Source: CBDAQD01 sp965275905
GTDB lineage: Bacteria; Pseudomonadota; Alphaproteobacteria; Rhizobiales; JAJFHC01
Direction of reading: 5' to 3'
Assembly (NCBI GenBank): GCA_965275905.1
Contig: CBDHYJ010000062.1
Coordinates: 1 to 64,000 of the forward strand
DNA: 64,000 nt
Position numbers and translations under genes: made by a program. Every line of letters starts with the position of its first letter. Position 1 is the stretch's first letter. Positions 25,514 through 35,121 of this stretch are shown here, piece by piece. The notes below the pieces were generated by a model. The model ran no database searches. It was not told where the DNA came from and saw nothing but the letters and a program-made list of their open reading frames with translations.

Positions 25514-26278
25514 ATGGATCGTTATACGTGCCAGAAAACATTCGGATCAGTCGGCCCTGCCGTTCTCCCCGTCATACATGTCCTGGACCAGGAACAGATT
25601 GACCGAAACGTCTCTGTTGCCTTCGGATCGGGTGCGCCGGGAGTATTCCTGATCAATCATGACTTTCCGTACCCGCAGTTTTTGCCGCTGATTGAGCAGA
25701 CACGAAACCGATACCCCGAGAGCTGGATCGGCGTCAATTTTCTCGGAATCACCGGAGCCGAGGCATTCCCTGTTCTGGGGGAAATGGAAGCAGGCGGAAC
25801 ATTTATCAATGCCTATTGGGCGGACGATGCCTGCGTGGACGAGCGTGTGTCCCGATCCCGGCAACGCGATGCCGAGGAGATTGATGCCGCGCGAAGATCA
25901 AGCGGTTGGAGCGGGCTTTACTTCGGCGGCACCGCTTTCAAGAAACAGAGGCCCGTCGAGCCGCAGCATTACTTGACGGCGGCACGTCTGGCGTCCGACC
26001 ACATGGACGTGGTGACGACTTCCGGCGCGGCAACCGGTGTGGCGGCGGAGTCGGACAAGATTTCCGCATTCAGAGCAGGCTGTGGCGACACGGCACTTGC
26101 AGTGGCGTCCGGTGTTACGCCTGAGAATGCGGCGAGTTACTGTGGCACCGTCGACTGCTTTCTCGTTGCTACAGGAATCAATTTCGAGAATGACTTCTAC
26201 AATATCAATCCCGAGCGCCTGATTTCTCTGATGGGCGTGGCAAGGAAAAGTGGAGCCGGCCATGACAGCACCAGATAA
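25514..26278 (+). CDS. TIM-barrel protein, distantly BtpA/SgcQ-like
   Basis: The protein is 254 residues from ATG 25514; a GTG at 25496 is possible, and neither has a strong ribosome site. Alternating strand-helix segments look like a beta/alpha barrel: AVLPVIHVLD, GAPGVFLINHD, WIGVNFLG, GTFINAYWADDACVD, WSGLYFGGTAF, MDVVTTSGAATGVAAE, TALAVASGVTPENAASY, VDCFLVATGI. This pattern and the terminal glycine-rich phosphate-site-like strands recall the BtpA/SgcQ family, but the match is distant. The gene overlaps the next one by 17 bases. The function is unknown; a phosphoribosyl or phosphate-bearing ligand would fit the barrel type and its partner. Confidence 0.6.
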   Translation: MDRYTCQKTFGSVGPAVLPVIHVLDQEQIDRNVSVAFGSGAPGVFLINHDFPYPQFLPLIEQTRNRYPESWIGVNFLGITGAEAFPVLGEMEAGGTFINAYWADDACVDERVSRSRQRDAEEIDAARRSSGWSGLYFGGTAFKKQRPVEPQHYLTAARLASDHMDVVTTSGAATGVAAESDKISAFRAGCGDTALAVASGVTPENAASYCGTVDCFLVATGINFENDFYNINPERLISLMGVARKSGAGHDSTR

Positions 26279-26906
26279 TTCAAAGGGCCCGAGAGACGAT
26301 CGCTGGTATCTGTCGATCATGTCGCCCAACACGAAGGGGGAGCGGTTTGCGTGGCTTGATCCGACCTCGATCTACATAAACGAGCGGGCGTTTCATGACC
26401 TGCTTGATGATCTCACGGAACCGTTCGACAGCAGCGAGATTGACGTGGTTGGCGGTATTGATGCCATGGGTTTCGTTCTGGGTGCCGCCATGGCGGCCCG
26501 GTTTGGTCGGGGTTTTCTGCCGATCAGAAAGGCTGGCAAGCTGTGCGTCGACACGGATCACGTGAGTTTCCTGAACTATTCCGGGCGCGATCAGGATATG
26601 GAAATGCGGACCCCGGCCTTCGCACCCGGAACCCGCGTCCTCCTTGTCGATCAATGGGTCGAGACCGGAGGGACAATGGACGGCGCGATCCGTTTGGTTG
26701 AACGGCAGTCCGGAACTGTTGCCGGCATGGCGGCGATCTGTATCGAGGAGAATGAACGTACCGCCGGGTACCGGAACGACTACAAGTGCGTTTCCGCTGT
26801 AATGCCGGGCAGCGAATGGCAGCGCCAGTGCAACGGGCAGCACCTCGACAGTTTCGCCAACTACCGCCCGGAAATGGCGTTTCCTACGATCACGCGCGAC
26901 ATGTGA
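26262..26906 (+). CDS. Phosphoribosyltransferase-fold protein (adenine PRT-like)
   Basis: The ATG at 26262 (GGAG seven bases upstream) gives 214 residues. The type I PRTase fold is shown by the PRPP motif VLLVDQWVETGGTM and by the loop GFLPIRKAGKL, comparable to FxxxRKxxKLP of adenine phosphoribosyltransferase. In the PRPP motif the usual second acidic residue (Asp-Asp) is Asp-Gln, so catalysis may be altered. The C-terminus is unusual for Apt. Translational overlap with the barrel protein implies a joint function. Being divergent from the LysR gene, it may be part of the base-salvage regulon. Confidence 0.75.
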   Translation: MTAPDNSKGPRDDRWYLSIMSPNTKGERFAWLDPTSIYINERAFHDLLDDLTEPFDSSEIDVVGGIDAMGFVLGAAMAARFGRGFLPIRKAGKLCVDTDHVSFLNYSGRDQDMEMRTPAFAPGTRVLLVDQWVETGGTMDGAIRLVERQSGTVAGMAAICIEENERTAGYRNDYKCVSAVMPGSEWQRQCNGQHLDSFANYRPEMAFPTITRDM

Positions 26907-26911
26907 CCCTG

Positions 26912-28213
26912 TTATGCCTTCTCAACCAGAGAGCGGCACCGCGTTTCCCGGGTAAGAGAGGCGCACAACACGCCAAAGAGCCCGCTTGCAATCAGCGTCC
27001 AGAACGCCAGCCGATAGGTTTCCGTCGCATAGACCCTGACACCGTCCGCCATTGTCCCGTCCCATCCGAAGTCGAGAATTATGCCGATGACCGGTTGCAG
27101 CAGGGCACCCGACCCGACGGTGAAACAGTTCACCAGTCCGGTTGCGGCGCCGTGCACCTTCGGGTCGCTCAGCTCGCGGACCAGCGCAAAGCAGATGACC
27201 ATCATCGAAGACGACAGGCCGATCGCGAATATGAGGGCGGCGGCAACGGGAAGCGGCAGATCTGGAGCGAGGAACAGAATGCTCATCAAACCCAGCGCCA
27301 TTACGGAGGAGATGACGAGCGGTATCTTGCGCCTCTTGAGATAGTCCGAGAGCCATCCGCTTACGGGAGCACCGATGGCCCAGCCGATAAACATGAGAGA
27401 TGCGCAGAATGCGGCAGACGGGCGGTCCAGCCCGTATTCGACCGACAGGTAGGGCACACCCCACAGCCCGCCAAAGGCGAGCATCGGTCCGGACATGGCC
27501 GCAGCCATGCCGGCAATGACCCAGACCCGGCGGTCTGTTGCCGTCTTTTTCAGATTACTGCCAAGCTGCTTCCAGCTCTGTCCCTGGCTTGTCTCGCCAG
27601 CAGTGGCGCGAACGGGAGCATTGCGCACGATCAGCCAGATCGCCGTGGACAGCATTGCTCCGAATAAGGCGGCGGCAAACATCGTGTTGCGCCAGCCGAG
27701 ACTCTCGACAACAAGCGCGAGCGGAGCCTGTCCGCCAATTCCGCCGGTCATCGCCACCAGCATCGTCATGCCGGAGAGGAATGCGAATCTCTCCGGCGGA
27801 AACCATTTTCCGATCAGGGTCAGGGTCCCGACAAAACCGACCGCTGAGCCGACCCCGATCAGCAGCCTGCCCAGATAGGCGACGTGGACGTTTTCAGCCA
27901 GCCCGAACAGCAGGCTGCCTGCAGCGGCAATTCCGACCGAAACGGTCAGCATGACGCGGGCACCCCAATGGTCGAGCAGGGTTCCGATGGGGACCTGCAG
28001 CCCAGCGTAGGCGTAGAAATAGATGGCAGACAGATTGCCAAGCACCGCGGCGCCGACCGCAAAATCGCGCATAAGATCTCCAACCATGACGCTCGGAGCG
28101 ACGCGGTGAAAGAATGCAAATGCGAAGGCCGTTGCGCCGAGCACCCAGATTGTCCAGGCGCGGGCGCCGCCGGGGACCGGCGAGGAGTGTGAAGCCGCGT
28201 CGGCAGTGGTCAT
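26912..28213 (-). CDS. Major facilitator superfamily transporter
   Basis: The 433-residue protein has twelve predicted membrane helices. The start shows WTIWVLGATAFAFAFFHRVA, and the loop 2-3 motif A variant is GTLLDHWGARVMLTVS. It resembles the MFS group annotated as nitrate/sugar-phosphate/hexuronate-like permeases with the opening FHRVAPSVM. The gene converges on the phosphoribosyltransferase gene with five bases between stops. The substrate cannot be assigned. Confidence 0.88.
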   Translation of the reverse strand: MTTADAASHSSPVPGGARAWTIWVLGATAFAFAFFHRVAPSVMVGDLMRDFAVGAAVLGNLSAIYFYAYAGLQVPIGTLLDHWGARVMLTVSVGIAAAGSLLFGLAENVHVAYLGRLLIGVGSAVGFVGTLTLIGKWFPPERFAFLSGMTMLVAMTGGIGGQAPLALVVESLGWRNTMFAAALFGAMLSTAIWLIVRNAPVRATAGETSQGQSWKQLGSNLKKTATDRRVWVIAGMAAAMSGPMLAFGGLWGVPYLSVEYGLDRPSAAFCASLMFIGWAIGAPVSGWLSDYLKRRKIPLVISSVMALGLMSILFLAPDLPLPVAAALIFAIGLSSSMMVICFALVRELSDPKVHGAATGLVNCFTVGSGALLQPVIGIILDFGWDGTMADGVRVYATETYRLAFWTLIASGLFGVLCASLTRETRCRSLVEKA

Positions 28214-28395
28214 TTTGGCGTCCGGATTGTCAGCGGCCGTTGGACCGGTCGCGGAACTCTATAGAATGCAGGAGTTACAGTGTCCGCCACATGATGAGGG
28301 GAAGCAACAATGTGGGCGCATGGCTTGCATGCGCCAAACGCAGGGCCGACTGCCTCGACCCTGCGGCGCGCTGACAGGTTGTTTCGGGCTGGAAT

Positions 28396-28965
28396 CTAAG
28401 TGCGGGTGATGCAGAGCGTACGCCGCGGTTTGACGAAGAACCGGTCCTGTACGGTGAATCCCTGCTGGATGAAATGGCCGATGATCGGGTTATATGCGTA
28501 GGACACTTCCGTCATCACGACGCATTCGCCGGGTGCCAGGAGACCGGCCGGAACCGTAATGGCGGCATCAGGTGTACGGGCGCCGGTGTTGAGGGCGTCG
28601 CTCCACGCGACCGTTGTATTGCCGTTATTCGGATCGGCCTGGATGCTGGTGACGACGATGGTGACCGGTGCGGCTGGGTAGGGAACGATCATCGAGCTTG
28701 CCGCCGTGAAGATGTCGGTTATGAGCGGAGTGTCGATTTCCTGTTCCTGGGCCACCAGATCGGATGTCGCACTGGCAATTGCCGTGATTCGGCGATCGAG
28801 GGTCAGGACCTGGCTGACCTCGACCGCGCCCATGTAGACGACGATCATCAAGGGCGCGATGAATGCGAACTCGATCGCAGCCAGTCCCCGGCAATCTTCG
28901 ACGAATTTCCGGTACTTCGAAACCGCAGCGCGGTATCTGTCTTTACCCAATGAGGCCCACTTCAT
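28396..28965 (-). CDS. TadE-like pseudopilin of the Flp locus
   Basis: The 189-residue protein has a short basic N-terminus and then GLAAIEFAFIAPLMIVVYMG, the TadE prepilin-like segment with a Glu five residues into the helix, as in type IV prepilins. The rest is a periplasmic beta-rich domain. TadE-like pseudopilins are processed by TadV/CpaA and assist assembly of Flp pili. It lies 35 bases downstream of a second TadE-like gene on the same strand. Confidence 0.85.
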   Translation of the reverse strand: MKWASLGKDRYRAAVSKYRKFVEDCRGLAAIEFAFIAPLMIVVYMGAVEVSQVLTLDRRITAIASATSDLVAQEQEIDTPLITDIFTAASSMIVPYPAAPVTIVVTSIQADPNNGNTTVAWSDALNTGARTPDAAITVPAGLLAPGECVVMTEVSYAYNPIIGHFIQQGFTVQDRFFVKPRRTLCITRT

Positions 28966-29000
28966 TGTCTGTTTGCTCCCTGAGACTCTGTCGAGCGGTA

Positions 29001-29609
29001 TCAGAACGGTTCGTTGCGGAAGGACGCTGACGCGGCCAGCAGCCGGCGTCCCGCTGTCATGTTGGACAAGCCCGTGATGCCGTCCGGAATCGGCAGTGAA
29101 TAGGCGTAGAACGCGCGAAAGATAACGACCTCGCTGCCCACGCCCGGGCTGAACGACGTTGCGTTGTTGATCTCGCCGTCGCCACCGAGCGGCGGCGGCA
29201 GTGCAACGGCCTGAAACGTCGGGAATGATCTGACGTCCAGGATAAGGTCACTCTGGCAGTTGGGAATCAGTCCGGACGTGTTTGCACAGATGAGCGTGCG
29301 TAGCGCGGCTTCGTCCTGGCCGTTGGCCTGTGCCTGACCTGTCCGGATCAGCCTTGCCGCTTCGTGCACGCCGGTTTCCAGGACCTCCTGCGCCATGTAA
29401 AGCAGGCTCACCTGCATGATGCCGTAGAGCAGGGCAAAGAACGGCAGCGCAATCAATCCGAATTCAACGGCTGTTGCCCCGTCTTCGTTACGCCGAAGTC
29501 TGTTGATCCGGCGCGGCAGAATCTTGCACAGGCGGCGGTTGCGCCGTGCGATCCGGCTCCGTTGACAGTTTTCTGCTGTTGAGAAACGGCCCATCTGAGC
29601 GTCCTTCAT
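29001..29609 (-). CDS. Second TadE-like pseudopilin
   Basis: The 202-residue protein has a strongly basic N-terminus (three Arg-rich runs) followed by GATAVEFGLIALPFFALLYG, the TadE/F-type hydrophobic segment with the conserved Glu. The periplasmic part contains two cysteines (LICANTSGLIPNCQ) that may form a disulfide. With the gene at 28396 it forms a minus-strand pair divergent from the tadG-like genes, across an AT-rich gap of about 240 bases. Confidence 0.85.
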   Translation of the reverse strand: MKDAQMGRFSTAENCQRSRIARRNRRLCKILPRRINRLRRNEDGATAVEFGLIALPFFALLYGIMQVSLLYMAQEVLETGVHEAARLIRTGQAQANGQDEAALRTLICANTSGLIPNCQSDLILDVRSFPTFQAVALPPPLGGDGEINNATSFSPGVGSEVVIFRAFYAYSLPIPDGITGLSNMTAGRRLLAASASFRNEPF

Positions 29610-29850
29610 ACGCGATCCAATTCTACGCGGCGCACGCTATCAGACATTCGTTTCCAAGCAGTTATGCGTCGTGTGGAAATTTAAGGTAAATATTTACTTT
29701 CCGTTTACGTAAAATACTGGAAGTACTTGATTATAATTTTAAGAAAAGAGAGAACATTAATATCGCGCGCAGTGGATTTGCGCGAAAATTACTATAATCG
29801 AAGCCGTAATAATAAAGAATCAATGCGGCTGAGGCGGAGACAGGGAAGTG

Positions 29851-31410
29851 ATGAAGGTGCGGAATTCCGAATTGATGTCCCGGGTCAGCGGCTGCATTGT
29901 CGGCCCGATACGGACCGGTCTGCAAAATGCGACGAAATTTATTCAGGATGCGAAAGGCAACGCGGCGCTGCTGTTCGCCCTCGTCAGCGTTCCTGCGCTG
30001 GTCGCTGTCGGTGCCGGCATTGACTACGGGAGAGCCTATATCGTTCAGCAGCGCCTGAGCCATGCAATCGACTCTGCGGCACTGGCCGTTGGCACCTCGC
30101 TGAACAAGTCGGAAGGCGAACTGCGTGTCCTTGCGCAGAGCTATTTCGACGCCAATTACCCCGCGGCGGAACTGGGTGTACCGGGGAATCTGAACGTCAT
30201 ATTCGGAGACGACACCGTTTCAATGACGGCGACAGCGAATGTCGAGACGACGCTCATGGGCGTCGTCGGCACGCATAATGTGAATGTCCATGCGGCCACA
30301 GAAGTAACCCGCAAGATTGCGGGTGTCGAAGTCGTGATGGTTCTGGACAACACCGGTTCAATGAGCCGGAACGGCAAGATTGGCGCCCTGAAGACGGCGG
30401 CCAAGGATCTTGTCGATATCCTGTTCGGCGATGAAAGCAACCCGCAGTTTCTCAAGGTGGGTCTTGTTCCGTTCGCTGCTGCCGTGAACGTAGGCACGGA
30501 ATACAGGAACAGCGGCTGGATCGACGAGACCGGTCTCTCCAGCGTCCATGACTACAACTTCAAGTTCACCGGAGGCCTGCAGAATCGGTTCGACGTATTC
30601 AACGAGTTGGAGAACAAGGCCTGGAACGGTTGCGTCGAGGCACGGCCGATGCCGATGGATATCGAGGATACGGCACCAACCAGTTCCAACGGCGACACTT
30701 TGTGGGTGCCGTATTTTGCTCCCGACGAGCCTGATAACGGCAACTACAACAACAGCTACCTCAATGACGAGGCGGGACCTGGCTGGAAAGCCCAGAAGCG
30801 TCAGGAAACACTGGCCAAGTATGAAGGCGAGTTTGTCAACGGAGATGGTCCGCACTACAACTGCAAGACCAAGCCGATTCTCCCGTTAACCAACAACAAG
30901 TCGGCGATCATGTCAGCGATCGAGAGCATGAACGCGACCGGGACCACAAACATTCCGTTTGGCATGGCCTGGGGCTGGCGCGTCATCTCACCCGGTGAAC
31001 CGTTCACCCAGGGCGCTGCCTATGACGATACGCAATACCGCAAGGTCATCATTCTTCTGACGGACGGCCAGAACGTGATTGGCGAAAAGGACAATCACAA
31101 CAGGAACCGTTACGGCGCCTACGGCTACGTCAAGGATGACCGGCTCGGGACCACGAATGCCTCCGAGGCGCAGGACATGCTCGACAGCCGGACGGCTTCG
31201 GTTTGCGACAACATCAAGAATGCCAATTCTGATCGTCCAATTGTGGTGTACACGATCACATTCCAGTTGAATGACGGTCCGACGAAGGACCTGATGCGGA
31301 ACTGTGCGTCGGATCCGGAGAAGTATTTCGACTCGGTTTCAAATGAGGTTCTCAAGCAGCACTTCGAAGCCATTGCCGGCGAATTGAGCGAACTGCGTCT
31401 GAGCAAATAA
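29851..31410 (+). CDS. TadG-like protein with von Willebrand A domain (copy 1 of 3)
   Basis: The ATG at 29851 gives 519 residues (a GTG lies one codon upstream). An N-terminal Tad segment and membrane helix at about residues 37-60 (LLFALVSVPALVAVGAG) precede the IDYGRAYIVQQRLSHAID signature of TadE/TadG-like proteins. From about residue 158 a VWA domain begins, with the MIDAS-like motif DNTGSMS at D166 and a late ILLTDGQNV strand. The C-terminus ends GELSELRLSK. TadG proteins anchor and stabilise the Flp pilus machine. The protein closely resembles the next two genes along its whole length. Confidence 0.9.
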   Translation: MKVRNSELMSRVSGCIVGPIRTGLQNATKFIQDAKGNAALLFALVSVPALVAVGAGIDYGRAYIVQQRLSHAIDSAALAVGTSLNKSEGELRVLAQSYFDANYPAAELGVPGNLNVIFGDDTVSMTATANVETTLMGVVGTHNVNVHAATEVTRKIAGVEVVMVLDNTGSMSRNGKIGALKTAAKDLVDILFGDESNPQFLKVGLVPFAAAVNVGTEYRNSGWIDETGLSSVHDYNFKFTGGLQNRFDVFNELENKAWNGCVEARPMPMDIEDTAPTSSNGDTLWVPYFAPDEPDNGNYNNSYLNDEAGPGWKAQKRQETLAKYEGEFVNGDGPHYNCKTKPILPLTNNKSAIMSAIESMNATGTTNIPFGMAWGWRVISPGEPFTQGAAYDDTQYRKVIILLTDGQNVIGEKDNHNRNRYGAYGYVKDDRLGTTNASEAQDMLDSRTASVCDNIKNANSDRPIVVYTITFQLNDGPTKDLMRNCASDPEKYFDSVSNEVLKQHFEAIAGELSELRLSK

Positions 31411-31434
31411 GCCGGCGAATTTACAAGTCTTGAT

Positions 31435-31470
31435 AAAGGGCCGCGGCTGATTTCAGTGCGCAGCCCTTTT
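31435..31470 (+). terminator. Terminator-like hairpin after tadG copy 1
   Basis: The AAAGGGC arm pairs with GCCCTTT around an inner GCG/CGC stem and a CTGA/TCAG tip, with one or two mismatches. It is followed by TTTTGG. It lies 25 bases after the copy 1 stop. Confidence 0.6.
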
Positions 31471-31632
31471 GGTTTCGGTACGGCGTTTCGTGGAGTTTAC
31501 CGGAATCGATAAAATTTGAAGAAAACCCAAAATTGGATCTTAGGACATGTCTCGTATCATGCCCGAGTTGGAAATACTCAACCGGGTGGCGGGAGTGGGC
31601 CGGAAAGTGCCCACCCTTACAGAGGCAACATT

Positions 31633-33192
31633 ATGATTCAGCGACCGAGTTCTGCGGGCGCGCGCTGTTTCTCGATATTCCAGCGCGGTTTGGAGAGGAT
31701 TTCATCCGAATTGCGCGGGTTCGCGCGCGATGTACGGGGCAATGCCGTTGTAACCATGAGCATTGCGGCCATCCCTGTTCTGGCGATGGCCGGCGTCGGC
31801 ATCGACTATTCCAGGGCCTATATCGTTCAGCAGCGTTTGACCCATGCAATCGACGCGGCCGCTCTGGCTGTGGGCACCGCCCAGAACAAGACCGAGGGCG
31901 AGCTCACGCAGATCGCGCAATCCTACTTCGATGCCAACTACCCGGCGGCGGAACTCGGCGTTCCTGGCAATCTCAATGTCACGTTCGGCAACGATACCGT
32001 GGGCATCGCCGCGACGGCCAATGTCGACACCACACTCATGGGCCTGGTGGGCACGCACAACGTGACCGTGTCCGCGGACACCGAGGTCACAAGGAAAATC
32101 ACCGGTGTCGAACTGGTCATGGTTCTCGACAACACCGGATCCATGTCATCGAACGGCAAGATCGATGCGCTGAAGACAGCCGCCAAGGATCTCGTGGAGG
32201 TTCTGTTCGGCGACAGTGGGACCCATCAGTATCTGAAGGTGGGGCTGGTTCCGTTCGCAGCGGCCGTCAACGTCGGCACCGAGCATGAGAACAGCGGTTG
32301 GATCGACAAGACCGGCCTGTCGAGCGTTCATGGCTACAACTTCAAATGGACCAACAGTATCGAGAACCGTTTCGATCTCTACGGCCAGCTCACAAACAAG
32401 AGCTGGAACGGCTGTGTCGAAGCCCGGCCGATGCCTCTGGACATTGAGGACACGGCACCGGACAGCTCCGATGGCGATACTCTCTGGGTGCCCTATTTTG
32501 CGCCGGATGAGCCGGACAAGGACGAGTATTACAACAGCTATCTCGACGATAAGGCCAAGAGCGGCTGGTCCAATCAGAAACGCCAGGAGAAGCTGAAGAA
32601 GTACAAGAACAAGTCCGTCAGTTCGGACGGTCCGCACTACAACTGCAAGACCAAGCCGATCACGCCGATGACCAGCACCAAGGCGACGGTGATCGACGCC
32701 ATCAATGCGATGAACGCAACCGGGACGACCAATATCCCGTTCGGCCTTTCCTGGGGCTGGCGTGTTCTCTCTCCGGGCGTGCCGTTCACCGAGGGCGTGG
32801 CCTACGACAATACCCAGTTTCGAAAGGTGCTGATCCTTCTGACAGATGGACAGAATGTCATTGGCTCTGCGGACAACCACAATGAGTCGCGCTACGGTGC
32901 CTACGGCTTCGTCAAGGACGAGCGCCTTGGTACCAGCAGTTCGTCGGAGGCTCAGGCTATGCTGGACAGCCGGACAGCGGATGTTTGCAACAACATCAAG
33001 AACGCGAGCGCCGACCGGCCGATCCTGGTCTATACCATCACCTTCCAACTCGACGACGGCGATACCAAGGATCTGATGCGCAACTGCGCCACGGACCCGG
33101 AGAAGTACTTCGACTCCGTTTCCAACGCGGTTCTGAAGCAGCATTTCGAGGCAATCGCCGGAGAACTGAGCGAACTGCGGATCAGCAAATAG
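31633..33192 (+). CDS. TadG-like protein with von Willebrand A domain (copy 2 of 3)
   Basis: The ATG at 31633 (AGAGG upstream) gives 519 residues. The architecture equals copy 1: basic N-terminus, membrane helix (MSIAAIPVLAMAGVGIDYSR), Tad signature YIVQQRLTHAIDAAALAVGT, MIDAS-like DNTGSMS, ILLTDGQNV and the end GELSELRISK. The middle inserts differ from copy 1 mainly in charged loops (for example EPDKDEYYNSYLDDKAKSGW). An in-frame upstream ATG exists but would precede the normal basic start without a ribosome site. High similarity to its neighbours points to recent tandem duplication. Confidence 0.9.
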   Translation: MIQRPSSAGARCFSIFQRGLERISSELRGFARDVRGNAVVTMSIAAIPVLAMAGVGIDYSRAYIVQQRLTHAIDAAALAVGTAQNKTEGELTQIAQSYFDANYPAAELGVPGNLNVTFGNDTVGIAATANVDTTLMGLVGTHNVTVSADTEVTRKITGVELVMVLDNTGSMSSNGKIDALKTAAKDLVEVLFGDSGTHQYLKVGLVPFAAAVNVGTEHENSGWIDKTGLSSVHGYNFKWTNSIENRFDLYGQLTNKSWNGCVEARPMPLDIEDTAPDSSDGDTLWVPYFAPDEPDKDEYYNSYLDDKAKSGWSNQKRQEKLKKYKNKSVSSDGPHYNCKTKPITPMTSTKATVIDAINAMNATGTTNIPFGLSWGWRVLSPGVPFTEGVAYDNTQFRKVLILLTDGQNVIGSADNHNESRYGAYGFVKDERLGTSSSSEAQAMLDSRTADVCNNIKNASADRPILVYTITFQLDDGDTKDLMRNCATDPEKYFDSVSNAVLKQHFEAIAGELSELRISK

Positions 33193-33439
33193 CGCGAACG
33201 GCATGCTGCGTGATTGCGAATTGGACGGTCCGCGGGACCTGCATCCGGCCCATTTCGCGTCATGCCGCCTGGCCGCGCTTCGTTGGGCTCAAGGCTTTTA
33301 ATAAAGCAAAGCTAAAATCCTAACGAACCATTAAGCCGCCTGTTAACGCGCGGTGCGTATCTTGCCAGCCAGAAGAGTGAAGTCACCACCGTTCAGGTTG
33401 ATGGATCAGTGTTGCGTCACTGCGTGGAGAACTAGGGCG

Positions 33440-35023
33440 ATGTTCAGGCAAGACAAATTCAACAGGACAGGATCACGGGCACTGCTGGCACGGTTGCGGA
33501 ATAAGGCATCAGATTTGTCGAAGCGTTTCCTGCGCGACCGTGCGGGCAATGTGATGATGGCTCTGGGCGTTACCGCGATTCCTATGCTGGCAGCCACGGG
33601 CGCCGGCATCGATTACGGGCGTGGCATGCTGGTACAAAACCGCCTTTCCGTCGCCTTGGATGCCGCGGCGCTGGCGGTCGGAACCGCGCTCCACAAGCCG
33701 GTCAACGAACTTCAGACAATGGCGCAAAGCTATTTTGATGCGAACTATCCGGCTCAGGAACTGGGCGTCCCAGGCAATCTCAGCATGACTGTCAACGGCG
33801 ATGTGATCTCGCTGTCGGCCACGGCGAGCGTCGACACGGCCATGATGGGCATTGTCGGCTACAACCACTTGACCGTATCGGCTTCGACCGAGGTCACCCG
33901 CCAGATAACCGGGCTCGAGGTCGTCATGGTGCTCGACAACACAGGATCCATGAGCTGGAATGGGAAGATAGACACGTTGAAAACCGCGGCGAAAGACCTT
34001 GTGGACATTCTTTTCGGCGATGAACAGAGCCCACAATACCTGAAAATCGGGATGGTGCCGTTCGCAGCCGCGGTCAATGTCGGCAGCAACAACAAGAACA
34101 GTGGTTGGATAGACACAAATGGACTTTCCAGCTTCCACGACATGAATTTCAAGTTCACTGGATCAATGCAGACCCGGTTTGACGTGTACGACCAGATCAA
34201 CAACAAATCGTGGAACGGCTGTGTCGAGGCCCGGCCCTCGCCGATGGACGTCCTCGACACGCCGCCGTCGAGTGTCAATGGCGACACGCTTTGGGTTCCC
34301 TATTTCGCGCCGGATGAGCCCGACGACAACAAGGCGGATGACTATGACTACTGGTACGGCAACAGCTATCTGAACGATAATGCGTCGAGCTACAGCTGGT
34401 CGTTGCAAAAGCGCCAGGAAACTCTGAACAAGTACGTCAACAAGAACATCTACAGCGACGGTCCGCATTACAACTGCAAGACCAAGCCGATCACGCCGCT
34501 GACCAACAACAAGACAACCATCGTCAATGCCATCAACGCGATGAATGCCACGGGCACGACCAATATTCCCTTCGGCATGGCGTGGGGCTGGCGGGTGATC
34601 TCGCCCGGTTCGCCCTTCACTCAGGGCGCGTCCTACACGGATCCGAAGTTCCGCAAGGCGATCATCCTTCTGACGGACGGTCAAAACGTGATCGGCACGC
34701 AGACCAATCACAACAAGAACAGGTACGGCGCATACGGTTATGTCAAGGATGGTCGGCTGGGCACGACAAACAAGAATGTTGCCCAGACGCGCCTGGATGA
34801 GCGCACGGCCGACGTCTGCAACAACATCAAGAACGCCAACGTCGATCAACCCATCATCGTTTACACGATCACCTTTCAGTTGAATGATGGTGCGACGAAG
34901 AACCTTATGCGCAATTGCGCGACCGATCCTGAAAAGTACTTCGACTCGCCGTCGAACGCCGTGCTGAAGCAGAATTTCAGGGCCATCGCCGGTGAGTTGA
35001 GCGAGCTGCGCCTCAGCAAATAG
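33440..35023 (+). CDS. TadG-like protein with von Willebrand A domain (copy 3 of 3)
   Basis: The ATG at 33440 (AGGG just upstream) gives 527 residues, slightly longer because of an extra Asp/Tyr-rich loop (DDNKADDYDYWYGNSYLNDN). The membrane helix (VTAIPMLAATGAGIDYGRGM), MIDAS-like DNTGSMS, ILLTDGQNV and the end GELSELRLSK are shared with copies 1 and 2. It is the most divergent of the three in the first 100 residues (LVQNRLSVALDAAALAVGT). A strong terminator follows. Confidence 0.9.
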   Translation: MFRQDKFNRTGSRALLARLRNKASDLSKRFLRDRAGNVMMALGVTAIPMLAATGAGIDYGRGMLVQNRLSVALDAAALAVGTALHKPVNELQTMAQSYFDANYPAQELGVPGNLSMTVNGDVISLSATASVDTAMMGIVGYNHLTVSASTEVTRQITGLEVVMVLDNTGSMSWNGKIDTLKTAAKDLVDILFGDEQSPQYLKIGMVPFAAAVNVGSNNKNSGWIDTNGLSSFHDMNFKFTGSMQTRFDVYDQINNKSWNGCVEARPSPMDVLDTPPSSVNGDTLWVPYFAPDEPDDNKADDYDYWYGNSYLNDNASSYSWSLQKRQETLNKYVNKNIYSDGPHYNCKTKPITPLTNNKTTIVNAINAMNATGTTNIPFGMAWGWRVISPGSPFTQGASYTDPKFRKAIILLTDGQNVIGTQTNHNKNRYGAYGYVKDGRLGTTNKNVAQTRLDERTADVCNNIKNANVDQPIIVYTITFQLNDGATKNLMRNCATDPEKYFDSPSNAVLKQNFRAIAGELSELRLSK

Positions 35024-35040
35024 CTTCGGATCAACCAGAC

Positions 35041-35078
35041 AAAAAAAGGGCCGCGCGTCGCGCGGCCCTTTCTCTTTT
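35041..35078. terminator. Bidirectional rho-independent terminator
   Basis: A 9-bp perfect GC stem (GGGCCGCGC / GCGCGGCCC, 35048-35068) with a 3-base loop is preceded by a run of A and followed by TTTCTCTTTT. It lies between the converging tadG copy 3 and the pilus N-domain gene. Confidence 0.9.
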
Positions 35079-35121
35079 GGTTCGGTACTTTCGTGCCGGC
35101 AATCAAACTTTTGTCCTTGAA

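Noticed and set aside
29851..35023. Long DNA repeats as a possible transposon or phage array
   Set aside because: The repeats are three paralogous tadG-like genes; no transposase, terminal inverted repeats or target-site duplications were seen.
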